Below are positions 8,646 through 18,180 of a DNA stretch of 64,000 bases, one piece after another. The first letter of the stretch is position 1. Each line of letters starts with the position of its first letter. The translations under genes were made by a program, and so were the position numbers. Source of the DNA: CAVSIS01 sp963814875 (GTDB lineage: Bacteria; Acidobacteriota; Thermoanaerobaculia; Thermoanaerobaculales; Sulfomarinibacteraceae); NCBI GenBank assembly GCA_963814875.1, contig CAWFFJ010000015.1, forward strand, positions 124,001-188,000, written 5' to 3'. The notes beneath the pieces are model-generated. The model worked only from the letters and a program-made list of their open reading frames with translations, did not search any database and had not been told where the DNA came from.

Positions 8646-11024
8646 GTGACCACCGAGCTCGACGCACCTGGCAGACGCGCACCGAACTGCGCCTGTGAGC
8701 AGGGCTTCAGAGCCTCCGTCATCGTGGTCAGCTTCAACGGCCGCCGCCACCTCGAGCAGTGCCTGCCCGCGATTGCCGCCACCACCGGTGCCGATGCCGA
8801 GGTGCTGGTGGTCGACAACGGCTCGACGGACGGCACGGTCGAGTGGCTCGCCGACGTCCACCCCGGAGTGAAGGTGCTCGCGCTCGGCCGCAACCACGGC
8901 TTCGGTGCCGGCAATCGGCACGGCGCCGAGTCGGCGCGTGGCGACTTCGTCGTGCTGCTCAACAACGACACCGTGGTCGAGCCCGGCTGGCTCGACGCAC
9001 TGCTCGCCCCGCTCGAGGCCGACCCGGAGATCGCCGCGAGCTGCGCGACGCTTCGCCTGCTCGCGCATCCCGGGGCGCTCAACGCCTTCGGCGGCGCGAT
9101 GGCCGGCCTCGGCTACGGGGTCGACCGTTGGTTCGGCTTCCCGCTCGCCGACCTGGTCGACGAGACCGACGCGCCGCCGTGGCAGGACTGTCTGTTCCCG
9201 ACCGCGGCCGCGATGGCCATGCGCCGCAACGAGTTCCTCGACTTCGGCGGCTTCGACCCGTCCTTCTTCATGTATCACGAGGACGTCGACCTCGGGTGGC
9301 GGCTGTGGCTGCTCGGACGGCGGGTCGTGGTGTGCCGGGCAGCCGTCGTGGGCCACGCCTTCCTCGGCACGTCGGCGGCGGCCCAGGGGCTCGAATGGCG
9401 GGCCCGGCTCGGCCTGCGCCACCTGATGCGCAGCCAGCTCAAGCATGCGGCGCCCGGAGAGCTGGTCCGGGCCTTCGCCGGCCTCGGACGGTTCCTGATC
9501 CGGGAGCGGGCTGTGGTCGCGGCCGGGTACGCCGTGGTGTGGAACCTCCTCCACCTTCCGGACACTGTGCGCGCACGATGGTGGCTCCAGCGGCGCCGGG
9601 CCCGCTCCACCGTCGATCTGGTGGAGCGTGGGCTCGTGCTCGAGACACCGCTCCCGCCCCCCACCCCCGAGCTGCCGCGATCCGTAGATCCGGCACCTCG
9701 GCTGTGGTCGCCGTCGCTGTGGCCGGGCAGACCGTCAGCGGTCGGACGGCTCGGGATCGGCTGGTACGCGGCGGAGACGACGGCCTCGGAGCCGGTCCGG
9801 CACACCTGCGGTCACGCGTGGGCGATCCTGCACCTCGCACCGGCCACGAGCGGACGGCTCGAGGTCGAGCTGCGGCCGCCCCCGGGCCTGGACCGCGCCG
9901 AGGTCCGCATCCGATCGGGGTCCGCCACGGAGGCGACCGCGAATGTCGGGCCGGGCTGGGAGGTGGTCACCTGTGGTCCCGTGACGGATGTCGACGGGCG
10001 GGTCGAGGTCGAGCTGCGCTCGACCGTCGCCGCGGCGGGCAGCGGCGACGACCCACGAGTGCTCGGCTGCGCCGTGCGCCGGATCGAGCTGGTCCCCGAG
10101 ACCCCGGCGCAAGTGTCCCAGCCACAGCGCGTTTCGGTGGTCATACCGACCCACGACCGGTGGCCGATTCTCGCCGAAACCCTGACCGCTCTCGCGCGCC
10201 AGAGCTGGTCCGAGTTCGAGGTCATCGTGGTCGACGACGGCTCCAGCGACGGCACCTTCGAGCGTCTCGAGGCTGTACGCGAGAGCGGCGAGCTCCCGTT
10301 TGCGCTCACCGTACTGCGCCAGCCCAACCGCGGCCAAGGCGTGGCCCGCAACCTCGGCATTGCGGCAGCCGGCGGCGATCTGGTGCTGCTGCTCGGCGAC
10401 GACGTCCTGCCCGATGCGAGCTGCGTCGCCGAGCACGTCGCCGCACACCGCCGGCTCGCTGCCGCTGCGGCGGTGGTCGGACACACCGCCTGGGACCGTG
10501 CGGGCATGAGGGTGACGCCGTTCCTCGATTTCGTCGAGCGCGACGGCGCCCAGTTTGCCTGGGACCGCATGGCGGACGGCACCGAGGTCGGCTTCGCTCA
10601 CTTCTACACGTCGAACGTTTCGCTGCCGCGCGAGGTCGCGGCGACCTTCCCGTTTGACCCCGCGTTCGCCGCCTACGGCTGGGAGGACATCGAGCTCGGC
10701 GCCCGGCTCGAGGCGGCGGGCCTGCCCATCGTGTACCACCGCGCCGCGACCGCACGCCACCGTCATCCGTCCACGCTCGCAGCCTTCCTCGACCGCCAGC
10801 TCCGCGTCGGCTGCTCCTACGCCGACCTGCTCGCTCGCCGGCCCGAGCTCGAGGGCGAGCCGCGCCTGCCGCGGCCGCGGCCCCCGCGCCGCTTCCGGCT
10901 CGAGACGCCCGGTTGGTGGATGGCTCGTCCCGCGATGGCGCTGCTCGACCGCCTCGGCATCCCACTGCCCTGGCGTCTCTACCGCGAGCTCGTGCGCTGG
11001 GCCTTTTACCGCGGGGTCGCCTAG
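8646..11024 (+). CDS. Twin-domain family 2 glycosyltransferase
   Basis: A 792-residue cytoplasmic enzyme that carries two GT-A (family GT2) catalytic domains, presumably adding two sugars or one repeating unit to a surface glycan. The first domain (residues about 20-270) has VVDNGSTDGT, LLNNDTVVEPGW and the later MYHEDVDLGWRLWLLG. The second (about 475-720) has VVIPTHDR, VVDDGSSDGT, LLLGDDVLPD and GWEDIELGARLEAAG. A linker of about 200 residues with beta-rich, carbohydrate-binding-like sequence joins them. The start is uncertain: GTG at 8646 would fit a leaderless message from the TATGAT at 8634-8639, while GTG at 8640 has a weak TTGAGG upstream. No other polysaccharide genes adjoin it. The next gene is on the opposite strand. 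Confidence 0.82.
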   Translation: MTTELDAPGRRAPNCACEQGFRASVIVVSFNGRRHLEQCLPAIAATTGADAEVLVVDNGSTDGTVEWLADVHPGVKVLALGRNHGFGAGNRHGAESARGDFVVLLNNDTVVEPGWLDALLAPLEADPEIAASCATLRLLAHPGALNAFGGAMAGLGYGVDRWFGFPLADLVDETDAPPWQDCLFPTAAAMAMRRNEFLDFGGFDPSFFMYHEDVDLGWRLWLLGRRVVVCRAAVVGHAFLGTSAAAQGLEWRARLGLRHLMRSQLKHAAPGELVRAFAGLGRFLIRERAVVAAGYAVVWNLLHLPDTVRARWWLQRRRARSTVDLVERGLVLETPLPPPTPELPRSVDPAPRLWSPSLWPGRPSAVGRLGIGWYAAETTASEPVRHTCGHAWAILHLAPATSGRLEVELRPPPGLDRAEVRIRSGSATEATANVGPGWEVVTCGPVTDVDGRVEVELRSTVAAAGSGDDPRVLGCAVRRIELVPETPAQVSQPQRVSVVIPTHDRWPILAETLTALARQSWSEFEVIVVDDGSSDGTFERLEAVRESGELPFALTVLRQPNRGQGVARNLGIAAAGGDLVLLLGDDVLPDASCVAEHVAAHRRLAAAAAVVGHTAWDRAGMRVTPFLDFVERDGAQFAWDRMADGTEVGFAHFYTSNVSLPREVAATFPFDPAFAAYGWEDIELGARLEAAGLPIVYHRAATARHRHPSTLAAFLDRQLRVGCSYADLLARRPELEGEPRLPRPRPPRRFRLETPGWWMARPAMALLDRLGIPLPWRLYRELVRWAFYRGVA

Positions 11025-11089
11025 CAGTCCGCAACTCGGAGGAGAGCGGGGCATGGCGAGCACCTCATAACGCCGCTCGCCGATGCGGG

Positions 11090-13787
11090 TCAGGCGTCTG
11101 CCTCCGGCGGACCAAGCAGCGACCGCAAACGCGCACCGAGCTGCTCCAGGGTGTAGGGCTTCTGCAGGAAGTCGTCGCAGCCCCGTCTCCAGGATCCGCG
11201 CGGCCTCGCCGTCCCGGCTGTAGCCGCTCGACAGCACGACCCGGACTCCGGGCTCGATCGCCCGCATCGCGTCAAAGACCTCCCCCCCGGACATGTCCGG
11301 CAGGATGAGGTCGAGGAGCACGACGTCGATCTCCTGGCCGCGCCTTCGCAGCTCCTCGATCGCCTGCCCACCGCTGGTCGCGACAATCGGCATGTAGCCG
11401 AGCGAGGCCACCAGCGAGGCTGCGGCTTCGGCGACGGCGGGGTCGTCCTCGACCACGAGCACGGTCCCAGCGCCGCGCAACGGGATCGGCGCGGGTCCGC
11501 TGCGTGCCTCAGCGGGCTCGTCGCTGGCCGGGAGCAGGACGGTGAAGGTGGAGCCGGCTCCCGGGCTCGAGTCGACGTCGAGGTAGCCGCCATGGGAGGA
11601 GACGATGCCGTAGGCCGAGGGCAGCCCCAGGCCCGTGCCGCTGCCCTTGGTGGTGAAGAACGGCTCGAAGATGCGCGCCAGCACCGCCGAGTCCATTCCG
11701 ACGCCGGTGTCGGAGACCTCGATCTCGACGTAGTACGGGGCCCGCGGAGGCGTGGACCGCTCGCCCAGCTGCTCAGCAGCGATCCGCCGGGTACGCACGG
11801 CCGCGTCCCCGCCCTGGGGCATCGCATCGGCGGCATTGAGCAGGAGGTTGAGCAACACCTGCTGGAGCTGGGCACGATCTGCACGGACCGCGGGCAGGTC
11901 CGGCTCGAGCTCGGTACGGAGGCGGAGGTCGCGCCGTGCCAGCGCAACCGTCTCGACGAGCTCGGCCACCAGAGCGTTCACGTCGAGGGGGCGCACCTCA
12001 TAGCGACCCGACTGCGCGAAGCCGAGCAGCTGCGCCGTCAGCTGCGCGCCGTCCTTGACGAGCTCCGAGACGGTGGCAAGCCGCCGCCGGTGGGCTTCGG
12101 TCAGCACCGAATCCGAGGCGACCAAGGAGATGTTGCCCTCGATCCCCATCAGCAGGTTGTTGAAGTTGTGGGCGATGCCGCCGGCAAGCGTCCCGATCGC
12201 CTCCATCCGCTGGCCATGGGCGAGCTTCGCCTCGAGCCGGATCCGTTCACTGATGTCGCGGATGATGCCGCGAAACCCGACCGGACGGCCGGACCCGTCA
12301 CGAACCAGGGCCACCGACGTCTCGACCGGGACCTTGGTCCCATCTCGATGGATGAGCTCCCAGCCGAGGGTCTTGGCCGGCTCTCCGGTCTGCCACACGC
12401 GGCTGAAGGTCTCGAAGACCCGGCGGGCCGTGTCCGCGTCCATGTAGGTGCGGTTGTTGAGGCCGAGGATCTCCTCGCTCGAGTAGCCGAGCATCGTGAG
12501 CAGGGATTGGTTGCAGGACACCAGGTTGCCGGCGAGGTCGGCCTCGTAGTAGCCGTCGACGATCGTCTCGAGCACCGTCCGGTACCGCTCCTCGCTCTGC
12601 CGTGCCGCCTCCTCTGCGCGCCTGCGCTGCTCGAAGAGCTCGTCGAGGTCGGCCTTGACCAGCGAGAACGCATCGACCAGGGGCGCCAACGGATGGCCCG
12701 CGGGCAGCGGCGGCGGCGCCTCGGCCTTGCGCTCGACGCCCCACTCGAGGGCGCCGATGAGGTGCATCAGGGACTCGATGTCCTCCTGTTGGACGGTCAC
12801 CGCGCGGCCCGCAGCCCGGTCCGCGCGGTGTCGGCCGCGACCACCGCGACCCAACGCCAGAGCCAGCGCGGCGTCGCGGTCGCGGACGCTGCGGACCTCG
12901 AACGGCACCAGCGGCCGCGAGATGGCGATCGCCGCCTGGACCAGGCCCCCGGCGCCGTGAAACACCAGCAGCCGCAGCTGCCGCATGCGGTGCCAGGAGA
13001 GCAGCTCCCGGACGTAACGGCGGCGAGCGTCGAATGACATCCCGCTCATGCCTGCGACCCCGATCACGACGACGAGGCCGGTCGCAGGCGCGTCCATCTC
13101 CACGGCGACGCGCTCGTTCATTTCGAAGATCGGCTCGATGTGCTCGGCCTCAAGCCGGCCGACCACCTCCGAGTGCATCACGTCGCGGGCGACCGCGCCG
13201 TAGATCACCGTCAGCCCGGGCAGACGAAGCTCCCACGGACCACGGGCGCCGCGGCCCGCGACCGCGGCGTCCGCGCCAGCGGACGGTGTCTCCGCGCGGT
13301 GATTCCCGAGCAGCTCGACCGCCCGCCGAAGGGCCGTGTCGAGGTCGTCCACGACCTCCACCCGCGCATCAATCAGGTGCAGGCTCAGCCCGAACGATAT
13401 CGCGATCTTCTGCAGCGGCGAGGCGCCGCAGAACACCAGCCCAACCAGGCCGTCGCGACCCCGCAACGCGTCTGCGTAGCGCCGTCGCGCTTCGAACGAG
13501 ACGCTCAAGAGCTGAGTCAGATCGGAGATCTGGACATACGGCCGCCCCGGACCCACCGCGTCGTCGACGATGCGCTGTGCCATGGCCATGGCTCGAACGA
13601 CGCCGCGGCTGGTGCCGCGTCCCTTCGACTGGCCGACCTGGATGGCGTCGCCGACCAACCAGAGGGTCGTGCTGAAGCCCTCGTCCAGCTCCACGTCCCG
13701 CCACTCCGGACGCGCAGTGATCGGCAGCCCGGTCACTGGGCACCGCTCGGGCTCGGGCGAGCCGCGGCTCTGTGGCGGGTCGTGCAT
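11090..13787 (-). CDS. Hybrid sensor histidine kinase with duplicated N-terminal domain, single-base frameshift
   Basis: A cytoplasmic-looking hybrid kinase of about 898 residues. Two homologous N-terminal units (about 25-155 and 190-320; both contain SFDARRRY-like or SFEARRRY and an LVF-x-G segment) precede a PAS domain (about 400-520). Next come HisKA with the phospho-His in GGIAHNFNNLL, the ATPase with GTGLGLPSAYGIV, and a receiver whose Asp is in VVLLDLILPDMSGG. After ARILETG the frame changes: one extra C in the run at 11181-11184 separates it from CDDFLQKPYTLEQLGARL, the expected receiver end. No membrane helix was seen, so the ligand is probably internal. It lies 62 bp downstream of the HAMP-RelA gene on the same strand and may share its signal pathway. 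Confidence 0.82.
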
Positions 13788-13849
13788 AGGCCTGCTTACT
13801 CCGATGACCCCGTACGACGGTGGCCCTCCTCGAGTATATGCTCACGCTC

Positions 13850-15388
13850 TCAAGGAGCGGGTGGCGACCGGCGCCCCGACCAGACGCGACTCCACAGCGA
13901 CCGGCGCACCGGCAGCGATCGCCACCGCGGGCGCTCGGCGGTGTAGCGCCAGTGAGCCGCATCACCGGTCTCGGCGGCGCGGTGCATCTCCAGCGAGCGG
14001 ATCTGGACCTCGAACACAACACCGTCCTCGCCGCGCACCGTGGTGTGGAGCGAGCGGTAGCCGTTGCTCTTGGGCTCGGCGATGTAGTCCTTGAAGCGGA
14101 AGGGCTCGGGATCGAAGACCCGGTGGACGGCGTGCAGGGCGAGGTAGCAGTCGCGTTCCTCCGGGACCACCACACGGAACGCGAACAGGTCGTGGACCTC
14201 CTCGAGGTCGATCTGCCTGGCCTGCATCTTGCGCCAGATGCCGGCGACGTGCTTGACCCGGTGCTCGAGGCGGACCGGCTCGAGACCGTTCTCCGCAAGG
14301 CACGCAGCGAGACGCTCGGCGGTCGCCCGCGACCACCCTTTGCGCCGTCCGAGCAGGACTCGCAGCTCGCGACCCACGCGGGCGAACTCCTCCGGGTGGA
14401 GGATCCTCAGCGCCGCGTTCTCGAGCCGCGCGCGCAGCTCGGTGTCGCCGAGCCGCTCCGCCTCGACCACGTCGTACTCCCACGCCTCGACGGCGGGCGC
14501 ACGAGCGAGCAGGTCGCGAGCGTCGCTCGACTCGAGGAGACGGCACTTCGCCGTCAGGTAACGCCGCAGCATCTCCCGCTCGATCCCCAGCCGGACCGCA
14601 CCCTCGACCGGGCCGCCCTCCGCCGGACTGGCAGGCAGCGCACGCCGCGGGTGGTCGGTGCGCAGCGCGAGCAGCGCACGACGTTCGGCGGCGACCAGGC
14701 GTCGGGCGCTCTCGGCGAGATCGAAGCCGAGCCTGTGGAAGCGCCAGGCGAGCCACTGGATCTCCCATGCACCCCGCCCGACGTCGAGCTCGCCCACGTG
14801 TCCTGCTTCAAGGCGCGACAGACCGTCCACCAGCCGGCCGAGGGGTCGGGTGATCAGCAGGTAGACGGCCGCCAAAACCGAGGCGACGACGCACAGCGAG
14901 GCCGCTGCGAGGTCGAGCCACCATGACCGCCAGCGCTCCGCGATCTCGACGTCGAGCTCGGGGTCGGCCTGCCACAGGGAGACCACTCCCCGGCCGCCGG
15001 GCAGCCCGGGGGCACGCACGGCGATCGACGCCGACAGGGCCCCGGGCGGCACGCGCCCGTCCGCGGGCCACTGTGCGACTGTCGTGCCGTGCCCGTCGCG
15101 CACCACGATCAGGCGCCGGCCCTCGATCGTCGCGTCGTCGCGGGCGACCTGGGCCAGTGTTGCGACGATTCCGTCGGCGGACAGCCCTTGCTCGAGGACG
15201 GCCCCTACCGGAGTCAGAAACTCCGCGAGCAGTGCCTCCCGGTCGCTGCGATCGCGGCGGATCTGGCGCTTGAGCTGAGTCGCGGTCATGGCGCCGAGGA
15301 CGAGAGTGACCACCATCGCGATGACGATGCCGAGACGCATCCCGAGCGGGAAACCGCGATTGGGGGGCTCCGGCGGTCGCCGGTGCAT
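13850..15388 (-). CDS. Membrane-anchored HAMP-RelA/SpoT-type (p)ppGpp synthetase
   Basis: A 512-residue protein. A membrane helix at about 17-36, a periplasmic stretch of about 110 residues, a second helix at about 148-172 and a HAMP-like linker (ITRPLGRLVDGLSRLEAG) lead into a cytoplasmic RelA/SpoT synthetase domain at about 360-495. Key synthetase positions are kept: HRVKH with Arg and Lys, the Asp in EEVHDLFAFRVVV, FKDYIAEPKSNGYRSLHTTV, and the Glu in VFEVQIRS, followed by EMHRAAETGDAAHWRY. The helix before it (RLENAALRILHPEEF) matches the region that precedes the synthetase in full-length Rel. The HD hydrolase, TGS and ACT domains are absent. It would make alarmone in response to an extracytoplasmic signal; this is inference from architecture. 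The AGGAGG before the ATG is rather far (17 bases), so the start is uncertain. Confidence 0.85.
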   Translation of the reverse strand: MHRRPPEPPNRGFPLGMRLGIVIAMVVTLVLGAMTATQLKRQIRRDRSDREALLAEFLTPVGAVLEQGLSADGIVATLAQVARDDATIEGRRLIVVRDGHGTTVAQWPADGRVPPGALSASIAVRAPGLPGGRGVVSLWQADPELDVEIAERWRSWWLDLAAASLCVVASVLAAVYLLITRPLGRLVDGLSRLEAGHVGELDVGRGAWEIQWLAWRFHRLGFDLAESARRLVAAERRALLALRTDHPRRALPASPAEGGPVEGAVRLGIEREMLRRYLTAKCRLLESSDARDLLARAPAVEAWEYDVVEAERLGDTELRARLENAALRILHPEEFARVGRELRVLLGRRKGWSRATAERLAACLAENGLEPVRLEHRVKHVAGIWRKMQARQIDLEEVHDLFAFRVVVPEERDCYLALHAVHRVFDPEPFRFKDYIAEPKSNGYRSLHTTVRGEDGVVFEVQIRSLEMHRAAETGDAAHWRYTAERPRWRSLPVRRSLWSRVWSGRRSPPAP

Positions 15389-15669
15389 CAGCTGGCGACG
15401 CGGTTCCTCCTGAGCCGGTGCAGTCCGGACGCTGGTCGAAGGTGCAGCTCCCGCTGCCGCAGGTTCCGGCTCGACGGCGGCCTCGGCGAGGGCTACCCCG
15501 TCGTTGCTGGCCTTGATCGCGCCCCCCGTCCTTCCGCCACGCGGCGGAGATCACTCGTCTCGTGCCTGGAGTTCTCCGCAGCAACAGCCGTACCAGCGCG
15601 GACCCTCGAGTCAGGTTGGGTCGGGACGTCAGGATGGCAGCGGAACGTGCAGCTCCGGCAGGTCGGAGA

Positions 15670-16662
15670 TCACCGGGTGACCAACGACAGCAGCCACCAC
15701 ACGCCAGCGGCAAACAGAGCTGTCGTCGGCAGGGTGAGCACCCACGCCGCGACGATGTCCCGCGCGATGCCCCAGCGCACCGCCGTCACCCGGTGGGCGG
15801 AGCCGACGCCGGCAATCGCCCCGGCGATGGTGTGGGTGGTCGACACCGGGATGCCGAAGGCCGTCGCCGAGAAGATCGAGATCGCCCCGGCGGTCTCGGC
15901 GCAGAAGCCTCCGACCGGCTTGAGACGGGTCAGGCGGACCCCCATCGTGCGGATCACCCGCCAGCCCCCGGTTGCGGTGCCGAGAGCGATCACCGTGTAG
16001 CAAGCGATGATCACCCACACCGGAATTCGGAACTCGCCGTCGAGGTAGCCCGCCGAGTAGAGCAGGACCGCGATGATGCCCATGGTCTTCTGGGCGTCGT
16101 TGAGCCCGTGCCCGAGCGAGTAGGCCGCCGAGGAGACGAGCTGACCGACGCGGAACACCCCGTCGACGCGGCGCGGGTGCACCCGGCGGAAGATCCAGAA
16201 CACCGACACCATGAGAACGAAGCCCAGCACCATGCCGAGCAGCGGCGCGACGAAGATGAAGACCACCACCTTGACCACGCCCGGCACGATCAAGGCACCC
16301 CAGCCCGCCTTGGCCACGCCGGCACCCGCGAGACCGCCGATGAGCGCGTGGGAGACCGAGATCGGCAGCCCGATCGAGGTGCAGATCCAGACCCATACGA
16401 TCGCGGCGAGCAGCGCCGCCAGGATCAGCCACGAGTCCACCACCGCGACGTCGACGATTCCCTTGCCGACCGTCTTGGCGACCTTGACGCCGAGCCCGAA
16501 GGCAGCGACGAAGTTGAAGAACGCCGCCCACAGGACGGCGAGACGCGGCGGCAGCACGCCGGTGGAGACGATCGTCGCGATCGAGTTCGCGGCGTCGTTC
16601 ATGCCGTTCAGGAAGTCAAAGAGCAGGGCCAGGGCGATGATCGCGACCACCATCGTCAGCAC
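15670..16662 (-). CDS. pit: Inorganic phosphate transporter, PiT family
   Basis: A 330-residue inner-membrane phosphate permease driven by cation symport. The two inverted PiT signatures are clear: GMNDAANSIATIVSTG near the N-terminus and GHGLNDAQKTMGIIA in the middle, and GIPVSTTHTIAGAIAG is the second-half equivalent. About ten hydrophobic helices are visible and the length is normal for bacterial PiT. It lies 28 bp downstream of a PhoU-like gene on the same strand, the usual two-gene unit in which the PhoU-like protein tunes the transporter. Confidence 0.93.
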   Translation of the reverse strand: MLTMVVAIIALALLFDFLNGMNDAANSIATIVSTGVLPPRLAVLWAAFFNFVAAFGLGVKVAKTVGKGIVDVAVVDSWLILAALLAAIVWVWICTSIGLPISVSHALIGGLAGAGVAKAGWGALIVPGVVKVVVFIFVAPLLGMVLGFVLMVSVFWIFRRVHPRRVDGVFRVGQLVSSAAYSLGHGLNDAQKTMGIIAVLLYSAGYLDGEFRIPVWVIIACYTVIALGTATGGWRVIRTMGVRLTRLKPVGGFCAETAGAISIFSATAFGIPVSTTHTIAGAIAGVGSAHRVTAVRWGIARDIVAAWVLTLPTTALFAAGVWWLLSLVTR

Positions 16663-16690
16663 GGCAAAACTCCCGTCGAGCGCGGCCCGC

Positions 16691-17314
16691 TCACGAGCCC
16701 TTGATCACGATCCCCTCGATGACGTCGGCCACGTCCTCGCAGCGGTCGCACGCCTTCTCGAGGAGCTCGCAGATTTCCTTGAGCTTGATCAGCCGGATCG
16801 GGTCCGAGGTGTCCGCGAACAGCTCGACCACCGCTGCGCGGAAGACCGCGTCGGCCTCGTTCTCGAGCCGGTTGACCTCGATGCAGTGCTGCCGCGCCTC
16901 GGGGTGGGTACGGCGGGTGAAGAGGTCGGTCAGCGCCTTCTCGAGCTCGCCAGTTGCGGAAACCAGCAGGTCCGCCTGCAGGATGAAGCCGGGCGGCACC
17001 GCGTCGACGCCGAACAGGAGCATGCGCCGCGCTGTTGCGTCGAGCACGTCGAGCACGTCGTCGAAGCGCGACACCAGGGCGTGGATGTCCTCGCGGTCGA
17101 ACGGGGTCACGAAGCTGCGGTGGAGCCGCTCAATGGTCGCGTGGGTGATTCTGTCGCCCTCATGCTCGACCCTCTTGATGCCCTCGACCGAGGTCTCGAT
17201 GTGGTCCATGTCGTCAAGCATGGCGCGGAACAGGCGCGCGCCCTTGACCATGTTCGCGGCGGCGTTTCGCAGAAGGTCGAAGTAGCCGTCGTCCTTGGGC
17301 AGGAACCAGCGCAT
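16691..17314 (-). CDS. PhoU-like phosphate transport regulator (DUF47/TIGR00153)
   Basis: A 207-residue all-helical PhoU-domain protein (WFLPKDDGYFDLLRNAAANMVKGARLF), typical of the DUF47 partners of PiT transporters. Conserved acidic metal-binding helices appear as DMDHIETSVEGIKRVEHEGDR and RLENEADAVFRAAVVELF. The ATG at 17312-17314 is chosen because GGAGG lies a few bases upstream on the minus strand and the family begins at this residue. It is the first gene of the operon with pit. Confidence 0.9.
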   Translation of the reverse strand: MRWFLPKDDGYFDLLRNAAANMVKGARLFRAMLDDMDHIETSVEGIKRVEHEGDRITHATIERLHRSFVTPFDREDIHALVSRFDDVLDVLDATARRMLLFGVDAVPPGFILQADLLVSATGELEKALTDLFTRRTHPEARQHCIEVNRLENEADAVFRAAVVELFADTSDPIRLIKLKEICELLEKACDRCEDVADVIEGIVIKGS

Positions 17315-17458
17315 GTTGACCTCCAGGGTCAGGATCGTGGACGGTCGCCCACACGGCGGCGACACCTGCCGTGCATCATGCCCCGATTGCGCGCGGATGT
17401 CGACTCACCGCGCCGGCGCGCGCTATGCTTGGCGGTGCGCCGCTGCGCACTGAGGATC

Positions 17459-17827
17459 ATGGACGCTCCCTACACCCTGCCGTTCGACCGCTTCTGGGGG
17501 TGGCTCACCGGCCACCCGAACTGCATCGTCCGCGCCGGTACACCGGAGGCGGTGTTGTACGACGACGACGGCCTCCACTGGACCTTCGGCATCGAGGACG
17601 ACCACACCCTGCTGGTCCAGGCGCTGCGCGGCAAGCGCCTGGTCGGCGAGCTCCTGGTCGAGGGTGACCAGGTCAGCTACGTCGAGGCGGTGCCCCAGGA
17701 CCATGCCGACGAGCACGTCTTCGAGCTCATCTCAGAGACCGAAGCCGATCGCTTCGCCGCCTTCTTCTTCGTCCTCACCCACGGCTTCGACCCGGAGGAC
17801 GCGCCCACACACCCCCGCATCCACTAG
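17459..17827 (+). CDS. Conserved hypothetical protein, 122 residues
   Basis: A small acidic, probably cytoplasmic protein starting MDAPYTLPFDRFWGWLTGHPN. It has no signal peptide, no membrane helix and no motif that I can assign to a function. An alternating pattern of beta-strand-like segments (LHWTFGIEDDHTLLVQALRGKRLVGELLVEGDQVSYVEAVP) suggests a compact beta-sheet domain. The ATG at 17459 has TGAGGA a few bases upstream. It is divergent from the PhoU-like/pit unit and stands alone. Confidence 0.6.
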   Translation: MDAPYTLPFDRFWGWLTGHPNCIVRAGTPEAVLYDDDGLHWTFGIEDDHTLLVQALRGKRLVGELLVEGDQVSYVEAVPQDHADEHVFELISETEADRFAAFFFVLTHGFDPEDAPTHPRIH

Positions 17828-18180
17828 CAGCGCGCGTCACTGAGCCTCTTCGCCGCGAAAGCGCTCCCGGTGAGCGGTCGTGGGCTCACTGACGCTCGCT
17901 GCTTTGGATTCGCTGCGCGAATCCCGAGGGGGTCCTGCTCAGGAGATGGTCCGAGGGCACTTGTCGTGCGGCGCGATCCGGAGTAGGCTCCCGCGCTGGG
18001 AACGGAGGACCGATGGACGACCCTGCCGGAAGTCGACACACGCCCTGACCCCGTCCCGCTGGGCCATCTCGCGTCCGCCGGGACGGACGGGAGGATTCCT
18101 ATGGCCCGCCATGAAATCAGCACCATGCCTGACCGCCCGTTCGGCGCCCGCGCCGCCATGTACCCGTGCGAGGTGCTGCC
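17828..18180. other. Intergenic region before mgtE
   Basis: About 350 bp with no convincing gene. A hairpin at 17906-17924 (GGATTCGC, loop TGC, GCGAATCC) may end the preceding transcript. I looked for a magnesium riboswitch (M-box) before mgtE and could not find its conserved blocks. Confidence 0.4.

Noticed and set aside
17828..18180. Magnesium riboswitch (M-box) upstream of mgtE
   Set aside because: The conserved blocks of the M-box could not be found; only a short hairpin unlike it is present.
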